This document shows positions 8,933-18,025 of a DNA stretch of 64,000 nt, one piece after another. The stretch comes from Saprospiraceae bacterium (GTDB taxonomy: Bacteria; Bacteroidota; Bacteroidia; Chitinophagales; Saprospiraceae). A model generated the notes under the pieces. It did no database searches, was not told where the DNA came from, and saw only the letters and a list, made by a program, of their open reading frames with translations. The position numbers and the translations under genes were made by a program. Where the stretch lies: the NCBI GenBank assembly GCA_016717265.1, contig JADKFX010000001.1, forward strand, positions 1,872,501 to 1,936,500. Reading direction: 5' to 3'. The first letter of the stretch is position 1; the number at the start of each line of letters is the position of its first letter.

Positions 8933-10894
8933 CTAATTTTTTATTTCAAAATAATAGCTGCTTATCAATACTTCATTCTTGTCTGCTAGAATTGATTTTG
9001 AGAATATATTCTTATTTAAATGTTTTGCGTTTGAAACTACCTTGGAAATTATACTTGTCTTATTATTTTGTGAACCTCTTGTAGTCTCCACAATGGATAA
9101 ATCAAGTGGATCCTTAGTGGCAATCAATTTTAAAAATTCAATACCAAGGGGTGGTGAAATATAAATATCCTGAATAAATGTTTCCCCTGGTTTTAAATAA
9201 TAATCATATGGACTTTCTGTTAGTTTAGGTATCATAAACCTATACAAATGTTCTGGGTTAATATCCAGCAATGCCAAATAGAAACCTTCAGCACCTTCGT
9301 TTTTAATGATAATTTTTGCAGTATCATTGACCAATAATACATTTGTTTTTAATGGAATGAATTGATTATTATTTTTTATTTCAATGCTTAAGTTTGATTT
9401 TATATTTTCGGATGGAATTTCAAGTTTGCGTAAATATTGGGCTTTTGTGTAGCGCATGATGGCTTCAGAAATGTCAAAAATTAAAGAATCTATTTTCAAT
9501 TCTTCGATAGGTTTTTCAAGTAATATAGATTCATCCGTACTATAAAGTCTTAATTGTGGATTTGCTGCAAAACTACTTGGTGTTTCAATAAATAGATCCG
9601 GTTGTTGCTCTGTCAATCGAATAAAATCTAAGCCCTTGAGTCTGGAGATTATTTTCTTGTTTATTTTACTGTCTGACAAGGATACTTTTACTGCAATGGT
9701 TAGAGGACCAAAATTTGATTTTACTAATAGGGCTTTTGCATTTTTTAGAAGTTCCGTTGAAATATGATCTTTAATAAAAACATCTGCATCAAACGCTGAT
9801 GTTTCATCTACTACGCCTACTGCGAGCGCTTGAATTCCAGTGGTGTCGGTTATATTCTCAGGATATATCAACAATTCACTTCCTTTAAAAATTTGGTGAA
9901 ATTCACCCCTGTCTATAAGAATTAAATGATCGGTAATGATATCTTTAATAGAAATAAATTTATATTCCGATTTTTGAATTCCTCCATAAATACAGAGCTC
10001 CGTATTCCCTTCCATTTGCGGATGTTGTAAAGAAGTATTTGCGAATATTTCAATTTTTAGTTTCTCGAATAAATCATGATATGAAGTGCAGTTTTCAAGA
10101 TTTGATAGGAGTTTACATAATGAATAACTCATCAAGCCAAACTTCATATTTGCTCCAACAGAGATTTCGTAACTTTTTTCATAGGCAGATGAACTAAAAA
10201 CACTGACAATTGGCGCTATATCAACTGAAGTCATTTTTGGTTCTGCATCTAAAGCTTTGTTATCGTGTTCAAAATGGAAACATTTTTTAATGTATTTTGA
10301 TGATGCCATGATTTGATCAGTTCCTCTTCCATTTGAAAATCCCCTGGTCGCAGTTCCGGAATGACAGGCATCGATACTAATAAATAGGTGCCCGTGTTTA
10401 CCTGCTTTTAAACGTAATCGCATGAGATATTCTGTAAGTTCATCATCCGTTATAAGATTTTCGCCTTCATATTCACCTTCTAAATAGTATTTTGGGGAAT
10501 CATAAGGAACCAATGCTTCATCATACCCATCTTTTTCATCGAAATTTTTATCAGCTACTTGTTGTCCATGGCCACTAAAATGGATATGGATAGTGGAATT
10601 TATTTGGATACTTTTAATGAGCTTTTCAAATGCAAACTGGATGTTTTGTTTTGTTGCTTGTTCATTGAGAACAGTTGTTATATTCGTTTCTTGGAATTGT
10701 AATTTTTTTAAAGTCTCTTTTAATAATAAAACATCGGATACACCATTTATCTTTTCCCATGCGTTTTCAATGGGGTAAGAATTAATACCAATGAGTAATG
10801 CATGCATTGATTTTCCTTCTTGAGCAATACTATTTAAAGTATAAAGGAGACTTAGAAGGATATAAGAAAGGAATTGAATTCTTCGGTTTTTCAT
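8933..10894 (-). CDS. Secreted caspase-like protease (peptidase C14) with DUF4384-like C-terminus
   Basis: 653 residues. A Sec signal peptide (LSYILLSLLYTLNSIAQ) predicts export. Residues 28-310 form a caspase-fold domain of the prokaryotic C14/metacaspase type: beta strand HALLIGINSY, His109 in IHFSGHGQQ, the acidic DEKDGYDEALVPYD segment, and Cys177 in SIDACHSGT. The His/Cys dyad is therefore intact. Near residues 530-620 is a beta-rich region resembling DUF4384 (FYLALLDINPEHLYRFMIPK ... LKPGETF), often found C-terminal to bacterial caspase-like proteins. Such proteases usually cut after Arg or Lys; the target here is unknown. It follows a lipoprotein gene, from which a strong hairpin separates it. 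Confidence 0.85.
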   Translation of the reverse strand: MKNRRIQFLSYILLSLLYTLNSIAQEGKSMHALLIGINSYPIENAWEKINGVSDVLLLKETLKKLQFQETNITTVLNEQATKQNIQFAFEKLIKSIQINSTIHIHFSGHGQQVADKNFDEKDGYDEALVPYDSPKYYLEGEYEGENLITDDELTEYLMRLRLKAGKHGHLFISIDACHSGTATRGFSNGRGTDQIMASSKYIKKCFHFEHDNKALDAEPKMTSVDIAPIVSVFSSSAYEKSYEISVGANMKFGLMSYSLCKLLSNLENCTSYHDLFEKLKIEIFANTSLQHPQMEGNTELCIYGGIQKSEYKFISIKDIITDHLILIDRGEFHQIFKGSELLIYPENITDTTGIQALAVGVVDETSAFDADVFIKDHISTELLKNAKALLVKSNFGPLTIAVKVSLSDSKINKKIISRLKGLDFIRLTEQQPDLFIETPSSFAANPQLRLYSTDESILLEKPIEELKIDSLIFDISEAIMRYTKAQYLRKLEIPSENIKSNLSIEIKNNNQFIPLKTNVLLVNDTAKIIIKNEGAEGFYLALLDINPEHLYRFMIPKLTESPYDYYLKPGETFIQDIYISPPLGIEFLKLIATKDPLDLSIVETTRGSQNNKTSIISKVVSNAKHLNKNIFSKSILADKNEVLISSYYFEIKN

Positions 10895-10975
10895 AAACTA
10901 GAATTAAATACGCATTTTATGGAAGAGGTTTTTGTGTTACTTATTTTTTAATTCTTATAAGAATGTATGCATTAG

Positions 10976-11007
10976 AAAGCAATCCCAAATTATTTTGGGA
11001 TTGCTTT
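10976..11007 (-). terminator. Strong hairpin/terminator after the lipoprotein gene
   Basis: Perfect 14-bp inverted repeat: AAAGCAATCCCAAA (10976-10989), loop TTAT, TTTGGGATTGCTTT (10994-11007). On the minus strand it lies just after the stop of the 11042-11776 gene and its stem ends in TTT. Confidence 0.7.
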
Positions 11008-11041
11008 GAAAATGATCTATTCTTATGTATTAACATGGTTT

Positions 11042-11776
11042 TTAAATACTAAGTTCGCCTGTCCAATAGATAATAGGAAATATGGAAGCGTCATGGTATA
11101 ATTTTATTCGCCATTGATGGGCTACACCTTTTAGGTCTGAAAAACCAATCGTCAATGAAGGTGACCGAAAACTTGGTTCAATGGAACGGACTCTTGTTTC
11201 GATTCCGGGTTCGTCGATCGCTTCTACAAAGAATCGTACCGTATTTCTTAGACTTAATTTTGGCAAACTCATTTGTACATAACCTCCGGAGCATACATAC
11301 GGTGAAACATATTCAGTTTCTACAAGTCTTGGAGCTCTTCTGGTAGCCAATAAATTAGAGTTAATCCGTTCCCGTAGATAGAAGCCAACCACATCTTTAC
11401 TAAATTGAGTGCTAAGAATATCTATGCGCAATTTGTCTAATAATACGAATTTGCTTTCATCTTGTTGGGCTAAAGGTCCAAAAGATTCTTCAAGAAGAAC
11501 ATCATCTGAGTGAATTACTACAAGTTCAAGATCTGAGTTTAAATAGTCGTTTAATACAGAAGTATTATTGCTACTGATTTTAATGCTTAGTTCGTTTTCG
11601 CCGGTTTTGTCAGTAATTGTTTTGTTGCCACTGTGGTTCAACTTCTCCAGGGCGGTATCATTTTTCTCTGGATTTACGAAATTTGAATTGGAGGAGTCAT
11701 TCTTTTCGCAAGCAATTAGAAATAAAACGAATGCAAAGCAAAGGGGGAACTTTAGTTCCTGAATTAAATTTTTCAT
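11042..11776 (-). CDS. Predicted lipoprotein of unknown function (244 aa)
   Basis: Lipoprotein signal with FLIAC, Cys23 lipidated, followed by a low-complexity Asn/Ser/Asp linker. The rest looks all-beta, with no catalytic motif. A segment around residues 60-90 (ELSIKISSNNTSVLNDYLNS followed by DLELVVIHSDD) lines up by eye with the upstream lipoprotein at 12008-12730 (GIAIKITTDDVQLLKSLNEE followed by TIEFFALDK), which suggests the two are distant paralogues. It lies between hairpin terminators on both sides, so it is probably its own transcript. Its place between two caspase-fold proteases suggests, without proving, a related role. Confidence 0.65.
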   Translation of the reverse strand: MKNLIQELKFPLCFAFVLFLIACEKNDSSNSNFVNPEKNDTALEKLNHSGNKTITDKTGENELSIKISSNNTSVLNDYLNSDLELVVIHSDDVLLEESFGPLAQQDESKFVLLDKLRIDILSTQFSKDVVGFYLRERINSNLLATRRAPRLVETEYVSPYVCSGGYVQMSLPKLSLRNTVRFFVEAIDEPGIETRVRSIEPSFRSPSLTIGFSDLKGVAHQWRIKLYHDASIFPIIYWTGELSI

Positions 11777-11861
11777 AAGGGTGTGTTTTAATTGTTAAAA
11801 AATGTTTACAATTATTAATTGCAAAATCGACTTTTGGTTATCACAATTATTGTAATTTTAT

Positions 11862-11891
11862 AAATAAAAATTAGCTCCCTAGAGAGCTAAT
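11862..11891 (-). terminator. Intrinsic terminator of the 12008-12730 lipoprotein gene
   Basis: Perfect 8-bp stem ATTAGCTC (11870-11877) / GAGCTAAT (11884-11891) with a 6-base loop. On the minus strand it is followed by TTTTTATTT, a good U-tract. Confidence 0.8.
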
Positions 11892-12007
11892 CTTTCTTCA
11901 TTTTCTGCCAATTTAAATATTAACTTATGGACTGTAATTATCTAGGAATATTAAATAATTAATTTTGCATTTAACATGCCGAATTCGTATGCAAAGTGAA
12001 TGTCTGT

Positions 12008-12730
12008 TTACCAGAGTACAATAATCGGATCTGTAAATTTGTGTGCAACCGTTAATTGAAGCGTGGTTTTTATTTCACTTTCATAACTAAACATACGAGT
12101 CAATATGGAGAATTTAGGTGCCAAATAAAACTGAACACAATCTGCACAAGGTAATGAAAGCACATTTATTCTGGATGCATCTTTAGAACTCAATTGGCCC
12201 ATGATGTGTACCTTTGAAACATGAGTATTTTCATAGGTAAATTTATAGTGTGAATTGCCTGGAATCAATTCCGTTTTTCTAAATTTAATTCCATAGAATT
12301 TAATGGATTTGTGGATTCTAGCTTCAACAACGGTAAGGGAAATTTGGTGTATACCTCTGCTTTGTAATGTTAGCGTGTTAGAATTATTTTCACCTTTTAT
12401 GCCGGAATCTGGTGCCTTATCAAGTGCAAAAAATTCAATGGTTTCCTCATTTAAAGATTTAAGCAATTGAACATCATCTGTTGTGATCTTGATTGCGATG
12501 CCATTCTGTTTGTTTTTGTCAAATAGCGTCAAGTACTTGAAATTGGATCCTAACGCTGAGTAAATAGGTTTATTTCGCAGTTCAAATAAATTTAAATTGT
12601 CATTGTAACGTTCCGAATCCACTACGGTTTTTGATAGATCTGTTAGTTCTGTATCTGAACAGTTTGTAAATAGAAAAATAACCATGGCTACTGCAAAAAA
12701 TGGATTTAATAATTTTACGAAGGTTTTCAT
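12008..12730 (-). CDS. Predicted lipoprotein of unknown function (240 aa)
   Basis: Lipoprotein signal with FLFTNC, Cys24 lipidated. The body is beta-rich and ends in an amphipathic strand (KFTDPIIVLW). It contains a CADC pair (LSLPCADCVQFYL) that could form a disulfide. Residues around 75-105 resemble the same region of the neighbouring lipoprotein at 11042-11776. It is transcribed on its own, bounded downstream by a clear terminator. I do not recognise a family. Confidence 0.65.
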   Translation of the reverse strand: MKTFVKLLNPFFAVAMVIFLFTNCSDTELTDLSKTVVDSERYNDNLNLFELRNKPIYSALGSNFKYLTLFDKNKQNGIAIKITTDDVQLLKSLNEETIEFFALDKAPDSGIKGENNSNTLTLQSRGIHQISLTVVEARIHKSIKFYGIKFRKTELIPGNSHYKFTYENTHVSKVHIMGQLSSKDASRINVLSLPCADCVQFYLAPKFSILTRMFSYESEIKTTLQLTVAHKFTDPIIVLW

Positions 12731-13001
12731 ATTTAATTAATTATAGGGTGATAAAATGGTTTACTTTTTAGTATTGCAAAATTTGTGATAAGTAATCAGA
12801 AAATAGTACGTTTTATTCAACACTATTTTTGTGTTTTCAGGAAGTATTATAATGGACTTTATCAGGAATTATATATTTAATTATAGTTGGAAATATTTTG
12901 GGAAATATACGTTTAAATTTCCTTTACAATAATATGGACTTGTTATAATTTATTTTATCGGAAGGAGATTATTGAAAATAAAAAATAGGATAGATTTTTA
13001 T

Positions 13002-16000
13002 TTATTGTACTAATACAAACCCGGCCCAAAAATATGGGTTGTTATATTTCTGTTTTAATTTTAATTGAGCTTGCTTAAATGACTGAGGAATATCCAATTT
13101 ATATTTTAGCCAATTTGTGTAGAAAGCTTCCATAAGCTCTTCTGATTGAGTATCTGGAATTTGCCAAAGTGACATAATTATATTTTTAGCACCCGCTATT
13201 TTGAATGCTCTCTGTAAGCCAAACACGCCTTCATTTCCTCTTATATCGCCTAGTCCGGATTCGCATGCAGACATAACTACTAAACTCGTTTGATGGAAAT
13301 TTAGCTGACTAATTTCAAGGGCAGTTAGTATTCCATCTTCAGTTTCAGATTCCATGGCAGAGCCTTTTTCCCAGGCATAGTTTGCTTTTGCAAGGATGAG
13401 CCCGGAGCGAATCATTGGATCTTTTATTTTATTTATAGGGAAATTATTTTCTTCAATCGTTTTGGAAGTTTCAGCAGTTTCAAGAGGTATGAAGTATCCA
13501 TGTGTTGCAAAATGAATAATACTCGGGGATGGCGTTTCTTGAGTATATTTTTTCAAATTATCTTCAGAGGCCGTTAGACCAGAATACTTGCGTGTTTTTA
13601 TTTTTGTAGTGGCTAATAAATTAGCAATTTTATTTATTTCTTTGAATGTTTGTTTTAGTTCAGGCCAATATCCTGAATTGGGAAGTTGGTAAATTATATC
13701 TGTAGCTCCTCTGGTATTTGCTTCTAAGGTTGATGGCACCGTTTTTAATGCTCTTTGTGATGGTTCTTGATCATAACAAATAGCTCCAAAAAGCAAGGCA
13801 GTTTTGTAGTGTAGATTATTGTTTACAGATACTATTTTATCTCGACTGCTACTTAGTTGTATTACATCATACTTATTTACTATGGCATTCTCGTAATTTA
13901 TTGGTATAGCTTGAAAATTGATTTTATGAAATAATCCAGCTGGTGTATAGAATATCTTTTGATTTTCTTTGAAGTATGGCTCAAGGGGTTTCCATATGAG
14001 CTCATATAAACTGTTACTTTTTCTTTTGTTTATTGGTTCAAAGCCCCTGGTTGCTATACTATAAAGTGAATTGACATAATCTGATTTTAGGGTATTTGTT
14101 TTTGGAAATTGATTTTGAAGTTCAGATTCTGAGCAAAGTTTAATGAAAATTGGCACTTTGGAACCAGCATGGAGAATATATGCTCCATAATAAAAGCTAT
14201 CTTTTTTGGATTCGGTGGATGTATTCAAGTATGCAATTTCAAGAAAGGATTGATTTGATTTTAGTCGACTTACAAGTTCATTATATTTAATCATTTTTCC
14301 AATATCATTGAATCCGTTAATTTTTCTTCCAATTCGTTTTTCTAATATATGGGCTTCATATCGTAAAGAGTCAATTAATATTTCTGAGTTCGGAAACTTT
14401 GTATTTTCCTTTGCAATTTGTTTGTAAGTATCTTTAAGTTGATTATTTAGGCTAATTATTTCAGGATGTAATTCAAGTGCATTATTCAAAGAAAGATGAT
14501 AATTTAAAACAAATCCTTTATAAAAGATTTCATTTTCAAAACCTTCAATTAAAAGTTCTTCAGATGGTTTTTGGGTGTTTATGAGAAATGCATTGAAGTT
14601 GGATATCCCTCTTTTAAAGCCATCTAAATAGGCCTCTACTTCATTTTGAGATAAATACTTAAAGGAGTCAAATAATATTTTTTTACGGAGTTGACTAGCT
14701 TCTATAAAAATGACACTGGCTTCAGAAGTTCGATTCATTTTTGTATATAATTCTGCAAGATTGTCAAGAATCCATAGATATGTTTTATTGTACTTTCCAA
14801 AGTTCGTTTCATATATATTTTTTACTTCAAGAAATAACGCTTCAGACTTATCAAACTGATTCGTTTTGGAATATAAAAGTCCAAGGTTTACAAAGAAATA
14901 AGGGGATATATTTTTGCCACATTCAAGGGTAGTTATGCTTATTGCTTCCTTGAAGAGGGTCTCAGATTTTATGTAATTTTCTTGCATAAGATAAATATTT
15001 GCAAGTTTATTCAGACACTCGGCGTAGTCTTTATTTGTATTGCCTTGTGAAGTTTTGCGAATATTTAAGACTTGAAGCAAGAGTTGCTCAGAATCTTTGT
15101 ATTTTTTTTGATTATAATATAAATGAGCTAATGATTCCAGGATAATAGCATAATCTATTTCGTAGATCATTTTTTTAGATTCTAGTATATTTTTTGCTTT
15201 TATAAATTGTTTTTCAGCATCCAGTCTATTGCCTATGGCATTAAATAAGGAACCCAGATTTTTTATGGTAGAAATATAATAAATTGAATTTTGGGGTTCT
15301 GCATTTAAATATATTTCAGTAGCATCTCTGAATTCTAGTTCAGCCAGATTAAACCGACCCATTCTTCTGTAATAATTCCCTTTTGTTCTAAGGATATTGG
15401 CATATTCTGGATGTTGTTTTCCAAGTTTTCTCTCAACCATTGAACGTGCTTTTTCTATATACTCTTCATATAGATTTTCATTTCCAGTGTTTTGATAATA
15501 TATTGCAAGTTGATGGTTCAAATTTTCATATGCTTGACTTTCTATTCTGCCAGCTGAGCTTAGCAAAGTTTTTGCTTTATTTAGATAGCAAAGTACAGAA
15601 TCTAGATTGTTTATTTTATGGTAGTATTGTGCAATTGCTAAGTTTGACTTGGCAAGCGTAAATTTTACCGACTCTGATGCTGGTATTATATTATGTAGAC
15701 TTTGATTTAAGATATTGGGGATGTCAGAATAACAAAGTTCAAACATATACAAGCTTGCTTTTAGTAGATTTAATTCTGAGCTTACCTCTAATCCTATTAT
15801 ATTTTTATTGGCAGCCACTAAAGAATCAGCAATTAATATTGTATTTTTAGCATCCTCAAGTTCTTCTAATTTTAATTGGATGCTTGATTTTAATATGAGT
15901 GTATATAAAAAGTCTGATGTATTTGACCTTATTTGGTTTCTTGAATCTGTTAAGTTGGTATTAATTATTAATTCAGCTTTTTTATAGTTTCCTTGAATGA

Positions 16001-16235
16001 ATTCAAATTGTGCTTTTGCTATTGGAATGAAGTAGCTGGGTATATTGTTTAGGTTATGCTCTGAGTTTACCACTAGATTCCACAAGTTATAATTGTGATA
16101 TGGCAAAGAATCGTATTGTAGTTCTGCCTCTTTGATTTTGAGATCCATAAAATGCTGCAGGCTAAGCAAGTTATTTTGCGAATTGCAATGCATCACATGA
16201 CTGATTGCTAGTAGCGTTATTATAATATTTTTCAT
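13002..16235 (-). CDS. Secreted TPR-CHAT caspase-fold protease
   Basis: 1077 residues with an N-terminal signal peptide (IIITLLAISHVMHCNSQ). Residues about 85-540 are a run of at least seven tetratricopeptide repeats (for example NILRTKGNYYRRMGRFNLAE and ECLNKLANIYLMQENYIKSE). Residues about 760-1077 form a CHAT domain, a caspase-fold peptidase, with the dyad His912 (SIIHFATHGYF) and Cys991 (SLVVMSACESGLGD). The C-terminal SLWQIPDTQSEELMEAFY and YFWAGFVLVQ are CHAT hallmarks. Both catalytic residues are present, so it is probably active. It is divergent from an ECF sigma factor operon across 380 bp, a layout that suggests shared control. Unlike CRISPR-associated TPR-CHAT proteins it has a signal peptide and no cas neighbours. 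Confidence 0.88.
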   Translation of the reverse strand: MKNIIITLLAISHVMHCNSQNNLLSLQHFMDLKIKEAELQYDSLPYHNYNLWNLVVNSEHNLNNIPSYFIPIAKAQFEFIQGNYKKAELIINTNLTDSRNQIRSNTSDFLYTLILKSSIQLKLEELEDAKNTILIADSLVAANKNIIGLEVSSELNLLKASLYMFELCYSDIPNILNQSLHNIIPASESVKFTLAKSNLAIAQYYHKINNLDSVLCYLNKAKTLLSSAGRIESQAYENLNHQLAIYYQNTGNENLYEEYIEKARSMVERKLGKQHPEYANILRTKGNYYRRMGRFNLAELEFRDATEIYLNAEPQNSIYYISTIKNLGSLFNAIGNRLDAEKQFIKAKNILESKKMIYEIDYAIILESLAHLYYNQKKYKDSEQLLLQVLNIRKTSQGNTNKDYAECLNKLANIYLMQENYIKSETLFKEAISITTLECGKNISPYFFVNLGLLYSKTNQFDKSEALFLEVKNIYETNFGKYNKTYLWILDNLAELYTKMNRTSEASVIFIEASQLRKKILFDSFKYLSQNEVEAYLDGFKRGISNFNAFLINTQKPSEELLIEGFENEIFYKGFVLNYHLSLNNALELHPEIISLNNQLKDTYKQIAKENTKFPNSEILIDSLRYEAHILEKRIGRKINGFNDIGKMIKYNELVSRLKSNQSFLEIAYLNTSTESKKDSFYYGAYILHAGSKVPIFIKLCSESELQNQFPKTNTLKSDYVNSLYSIATRGFEPINKRKSNSLYELIWKPLEPYFKENQKIFYTPAGLFHKINFQAIPINYENAIVNKYDVIQLSSSRDKIVSVNNNLHYKTALLFGAICYDQEPSQRALKTVPSTLEANTRGATDIIYQLPNSGYWPELKQTFKEINKIANLLATTKIKTRKYSGLTASEDNLKKYTQETPSPSIIHFATHGYFIPLETAETSKTIEENNFPINKIKDPMIRSGLILAKANYAWEKGSAMESETEDGILTALEISQLNFHQTSLVVMSACESGLGDIRGNEGVFGLQRAFKIAGAKNIIMSLWQIPDTQSEELMEAFYTNWLKYKLDIPQSFKQAQLKLKQKYNNPYFWAGFVLVQ

Positions 16236-16615
16236 GACGGGTTTGTTTTATCTCATTGATTTCCTTTCAAAGTTATAGTAGCAAAATGTGCTGGGTTAAA
16301 ATGTGCTGTTTTAAATTGTATTTTGGCTTTCAGTAGTCCACTGTTTTAGCCTCCTCTTTAATTTTTTGGTTTTAGGAAAATAACATGTATTTGAATAAGC
16401 ATCATATTAAACCTATTGATATTTAAACAGTTGGCCCTGATAAATTAGGTTTTGGCCAATCTTAATTTGTATTCATTTTGCAGATTTTATAGATCTTTTT
16501 CAAATACTCCTTTTGCTCCTTAAAATGCTCCTTTAGTACCATTTTGCAGCGATTCTGGCATGAAAAGGAATTAATTTATTCACCGGGTGGTTACATTTGT
16601 ACAAAACTGCAATAC
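16236..16615. promoter_or_regulatory. Divergent regulatory region between TPR-CHAT and ECF sigma genes, with direct repeats
   Basis: This 380-bp non-coding stretch holds two sets of short repeats. AAAATGTGCTG occurs at 16283-16293 and again at 16298-16308 (15 bp apart). CTCCTT occurs three times at 16507-16512, 16516-16521 and 16528-16533. A minus-strand -7 element TAACTTTG (16275-16268) precedes the TPR-CHAT gene, and a plus-strand TACATTTG (16592-16599) precedes the sigma gene. The repeats could be protein-binding sites. No gene is visible. Confidence 0.45.
16592..16599 (+). promoter_or_regulatory. -7 element of the ECF sigma operon
   Basis: TACATTTG, an exact TAnnTTTG match. A start about 7 bp downstream gives a leader of only about 10 nt before the ATG at 16616. 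This supports that ATG rather than the TTG at 16544. The -33 TTG is not obvious, so another sigma factor may be involved. Confidence 0.45.
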
Positions 16616-17188
16616 ATGAATAATCCGATTGATGAATTAAAATGGATTCAAGAATTAAGAGCGGGTAAAGACGCTGCCTTTAAAAAAATCTATCTTGAGA
16701 ATTATCAAAATATAGAACGTCATATTTTGAAAAACAATGGAAGGGTAGAAGATGCTGAAGATCTTTTTCAAGAAGCTTTAATAGTTTTAGTAAAGCGACT
16801 TCGGGATCCAGCATTTGAGTTGCAAGTGAAACCAGGGACATACCTTTCATCTATTGTAAATAAGATGTGGTTATATAAATTGCGAGATAAAAAAGAATTT
16901 TCAAGGGATATGCAAGAGCATCCATTGGATTCAAAAGATTTTGAATATTCTGTGGATTCTGTGAACCTGGATGCGAGACTATCTATTGTGGAGCGGATAT
17001 TGGAAACTTTTAAGGATGAATGCAAAAGCTTATTGTCTCAGTTTTATTTTGAGCATAAATCGTTGTTGGAAATCTCAAGAGTTTTAGGTTATACTTCTGA
17101 CTTTGTTAAAGTAAAAAAAAGTAGATGTATGAATGCATTAAGAAAACAATTATTGGAAAATCGGGATTTTTTAAATCTTCAAAATTAA
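16616..17188 (+). CDS. ECF-type RNA polymerase sigma factor
   Basis: 190 residues from the ATG at 16616. A 24-codon longer version from TTG 16544 is possible but would overlap the likely promoter. Region 2 is seen as AAFKKIYLENYQNIERHI and DAEDLFQEALIVLVKRL, the usual -10 binding and core-contact helices. Region 4 is SLLEISRVLGYTSDFVKVKK plus SRCMNALRKQL, a helix-turn-helix for the -35 element. Such factors are held inactive by a membrane anti-sigma factor, and the next gene, 3 bp downstream, fits that role. The divergent TPR-CHAT gene is a candidate target. Confidence 0.85.
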   Translation: MNNPIDELKWIQELRAGKDAAFKKIYLENYQNIERHILKNNGRVEDAEDLFQEALIVLVKRLRDPAFELQVKPGTYLSSIVNKMWLYKLRDKKEFSRDMQEHPLDSKDFEYSVDSVNLDARLSIVERILETFKDECKSLLSQFYFEHKSLLEISRVLGYTSDFVKVKKSRCMNALRKQLLENRDFLNLQN

Positions 17189-17191
17189 AGT

Positions 17192-18007
17192 ATGAAAAAT
17201 CAATTTGAACATTTGGATTTATTTGATAAATATATGTATCAGTCAATGTCTGAAGAAGAAAATTTAGAATTTGAAGAATCCTTAAATAAAGATTCAGGAT
17301 TGCGAAAAGAGTTTGATTTATATAAAGTATTGACTTTAGGAATTCAACGACATGAGGAGCAGAAAATGCGAGATCGTATTAGAAAAATTGTTAAAACAAA
17401 AGCAAATTCATTAAACACCTATAAAAATTTATTTATTATGAAAAAGTACTCATTTACACAGATTGCCTCAGCGGCAATGATCTTTTTGTTTCTAACAACT
17501 GGAATTTACTATTTCTTTTTAAGAGAAGATAAGCTGGATGCATTGTTAGTGGATTCAAATAATATTGCAAAGCGAGAAATTCGGGCATATATTAATGAGT
17601 TAACTGCACCCGGAATGGTAATGAAGGATAAAGAAAAGATAGACAGTATTAAAATAGCTATTGATTTGTTTGAACGTGCGGAATACAGTTCTGCGAAAGT
17701 AGCCTTTAAACAATTTGTAGCCTTATATCCAACAGATCAATTGGTTCCTTTAGCAACATTCCATTTAGCAAGAATTGCTATGGGTGAGGAAGATTATTCA
17801 AATGCTATTCGGAATTATGAAGCAGTTGCTTATTTGGATGATTTTGAATTTCAGGATTTAGCCCAGTTCTATATGGCGCAATGTTTGTGGCTATACAATG
17901 GTAAAAGTGCCAAAGATTTAGCAAAGAAATTATTAATAAAGGTTATAGAAAATCCAAATTCAAATATTGCAAAGCACGCTCAGGCATATTTAGATATGAT
18001 TCAATAA
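17192..18007 (+). CDS. Membrane anti-sigma-like protein with periplasmic TPR region
   Basis: 271 residues. The cytoplasmic N-terminus (LFDKYMYQSMSEEENLEFEE ... SGLRKEFDLYK) has the helical pattern of Bacteroidota anti-sigma domains, without the zinc HxxxCxxC motif. Residues 89-110 form one transmembrane helix. The periplasmic part (about 145-270) holds TPR-like repeats (SAKVAFKQFVALYPTDQLVP and ATFHLARIAMGEEDYSNAIR). It starts 3 bp after the sigma stop, so the pair is almost certainly co-translated. By analogy it would sequester the sigma factor and release it on a periplasmic signal sensed by the TPR region. The anti-sigma role is an inference from position and layout. Confidence 0.75.
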   Translation: MKNQFEHLDLFDKYMYQSMSEEENLEFEESLNKDSGLRKEFDLYKVLTLGIQRHEEQKMRDRIRKIVKTKANSLNTYKNLFIMKKYSFTQIASAAMIFLFLTTGIYYFFLREDKLDALLVDSNNIAKREIRAYINELTAPGMVMKDKEKIDSIKIAIDLFERAEYSSAKVAFKQFVALYPTDQLVPLATFHLARIAMGEEDYSNAIRNYEAVAYLDDFEFQDLAQFYMAQCLWLYNGKSAKDLAKKLLIKVIENPNSNIAKHAQAYLDMIQ

Positions 18008-18025
18008 CATTTAATCGTTTGCTTC

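Noticed and set aside
13002..16235. TPR-CHAT gene as a CRISPR-associated Csx29-like protease
   Set aside because: It has a signal peptide and no effector or cas gene is in the window; the resemblance is only in architecture.
16544..16615. Longer start (TTG 16544) for the ECF sigma factor
   Set aside because: It would place the best promoter -7 element (16592-16599) inside the gene, and the ATG at 16616 starts right at conserved sequence.
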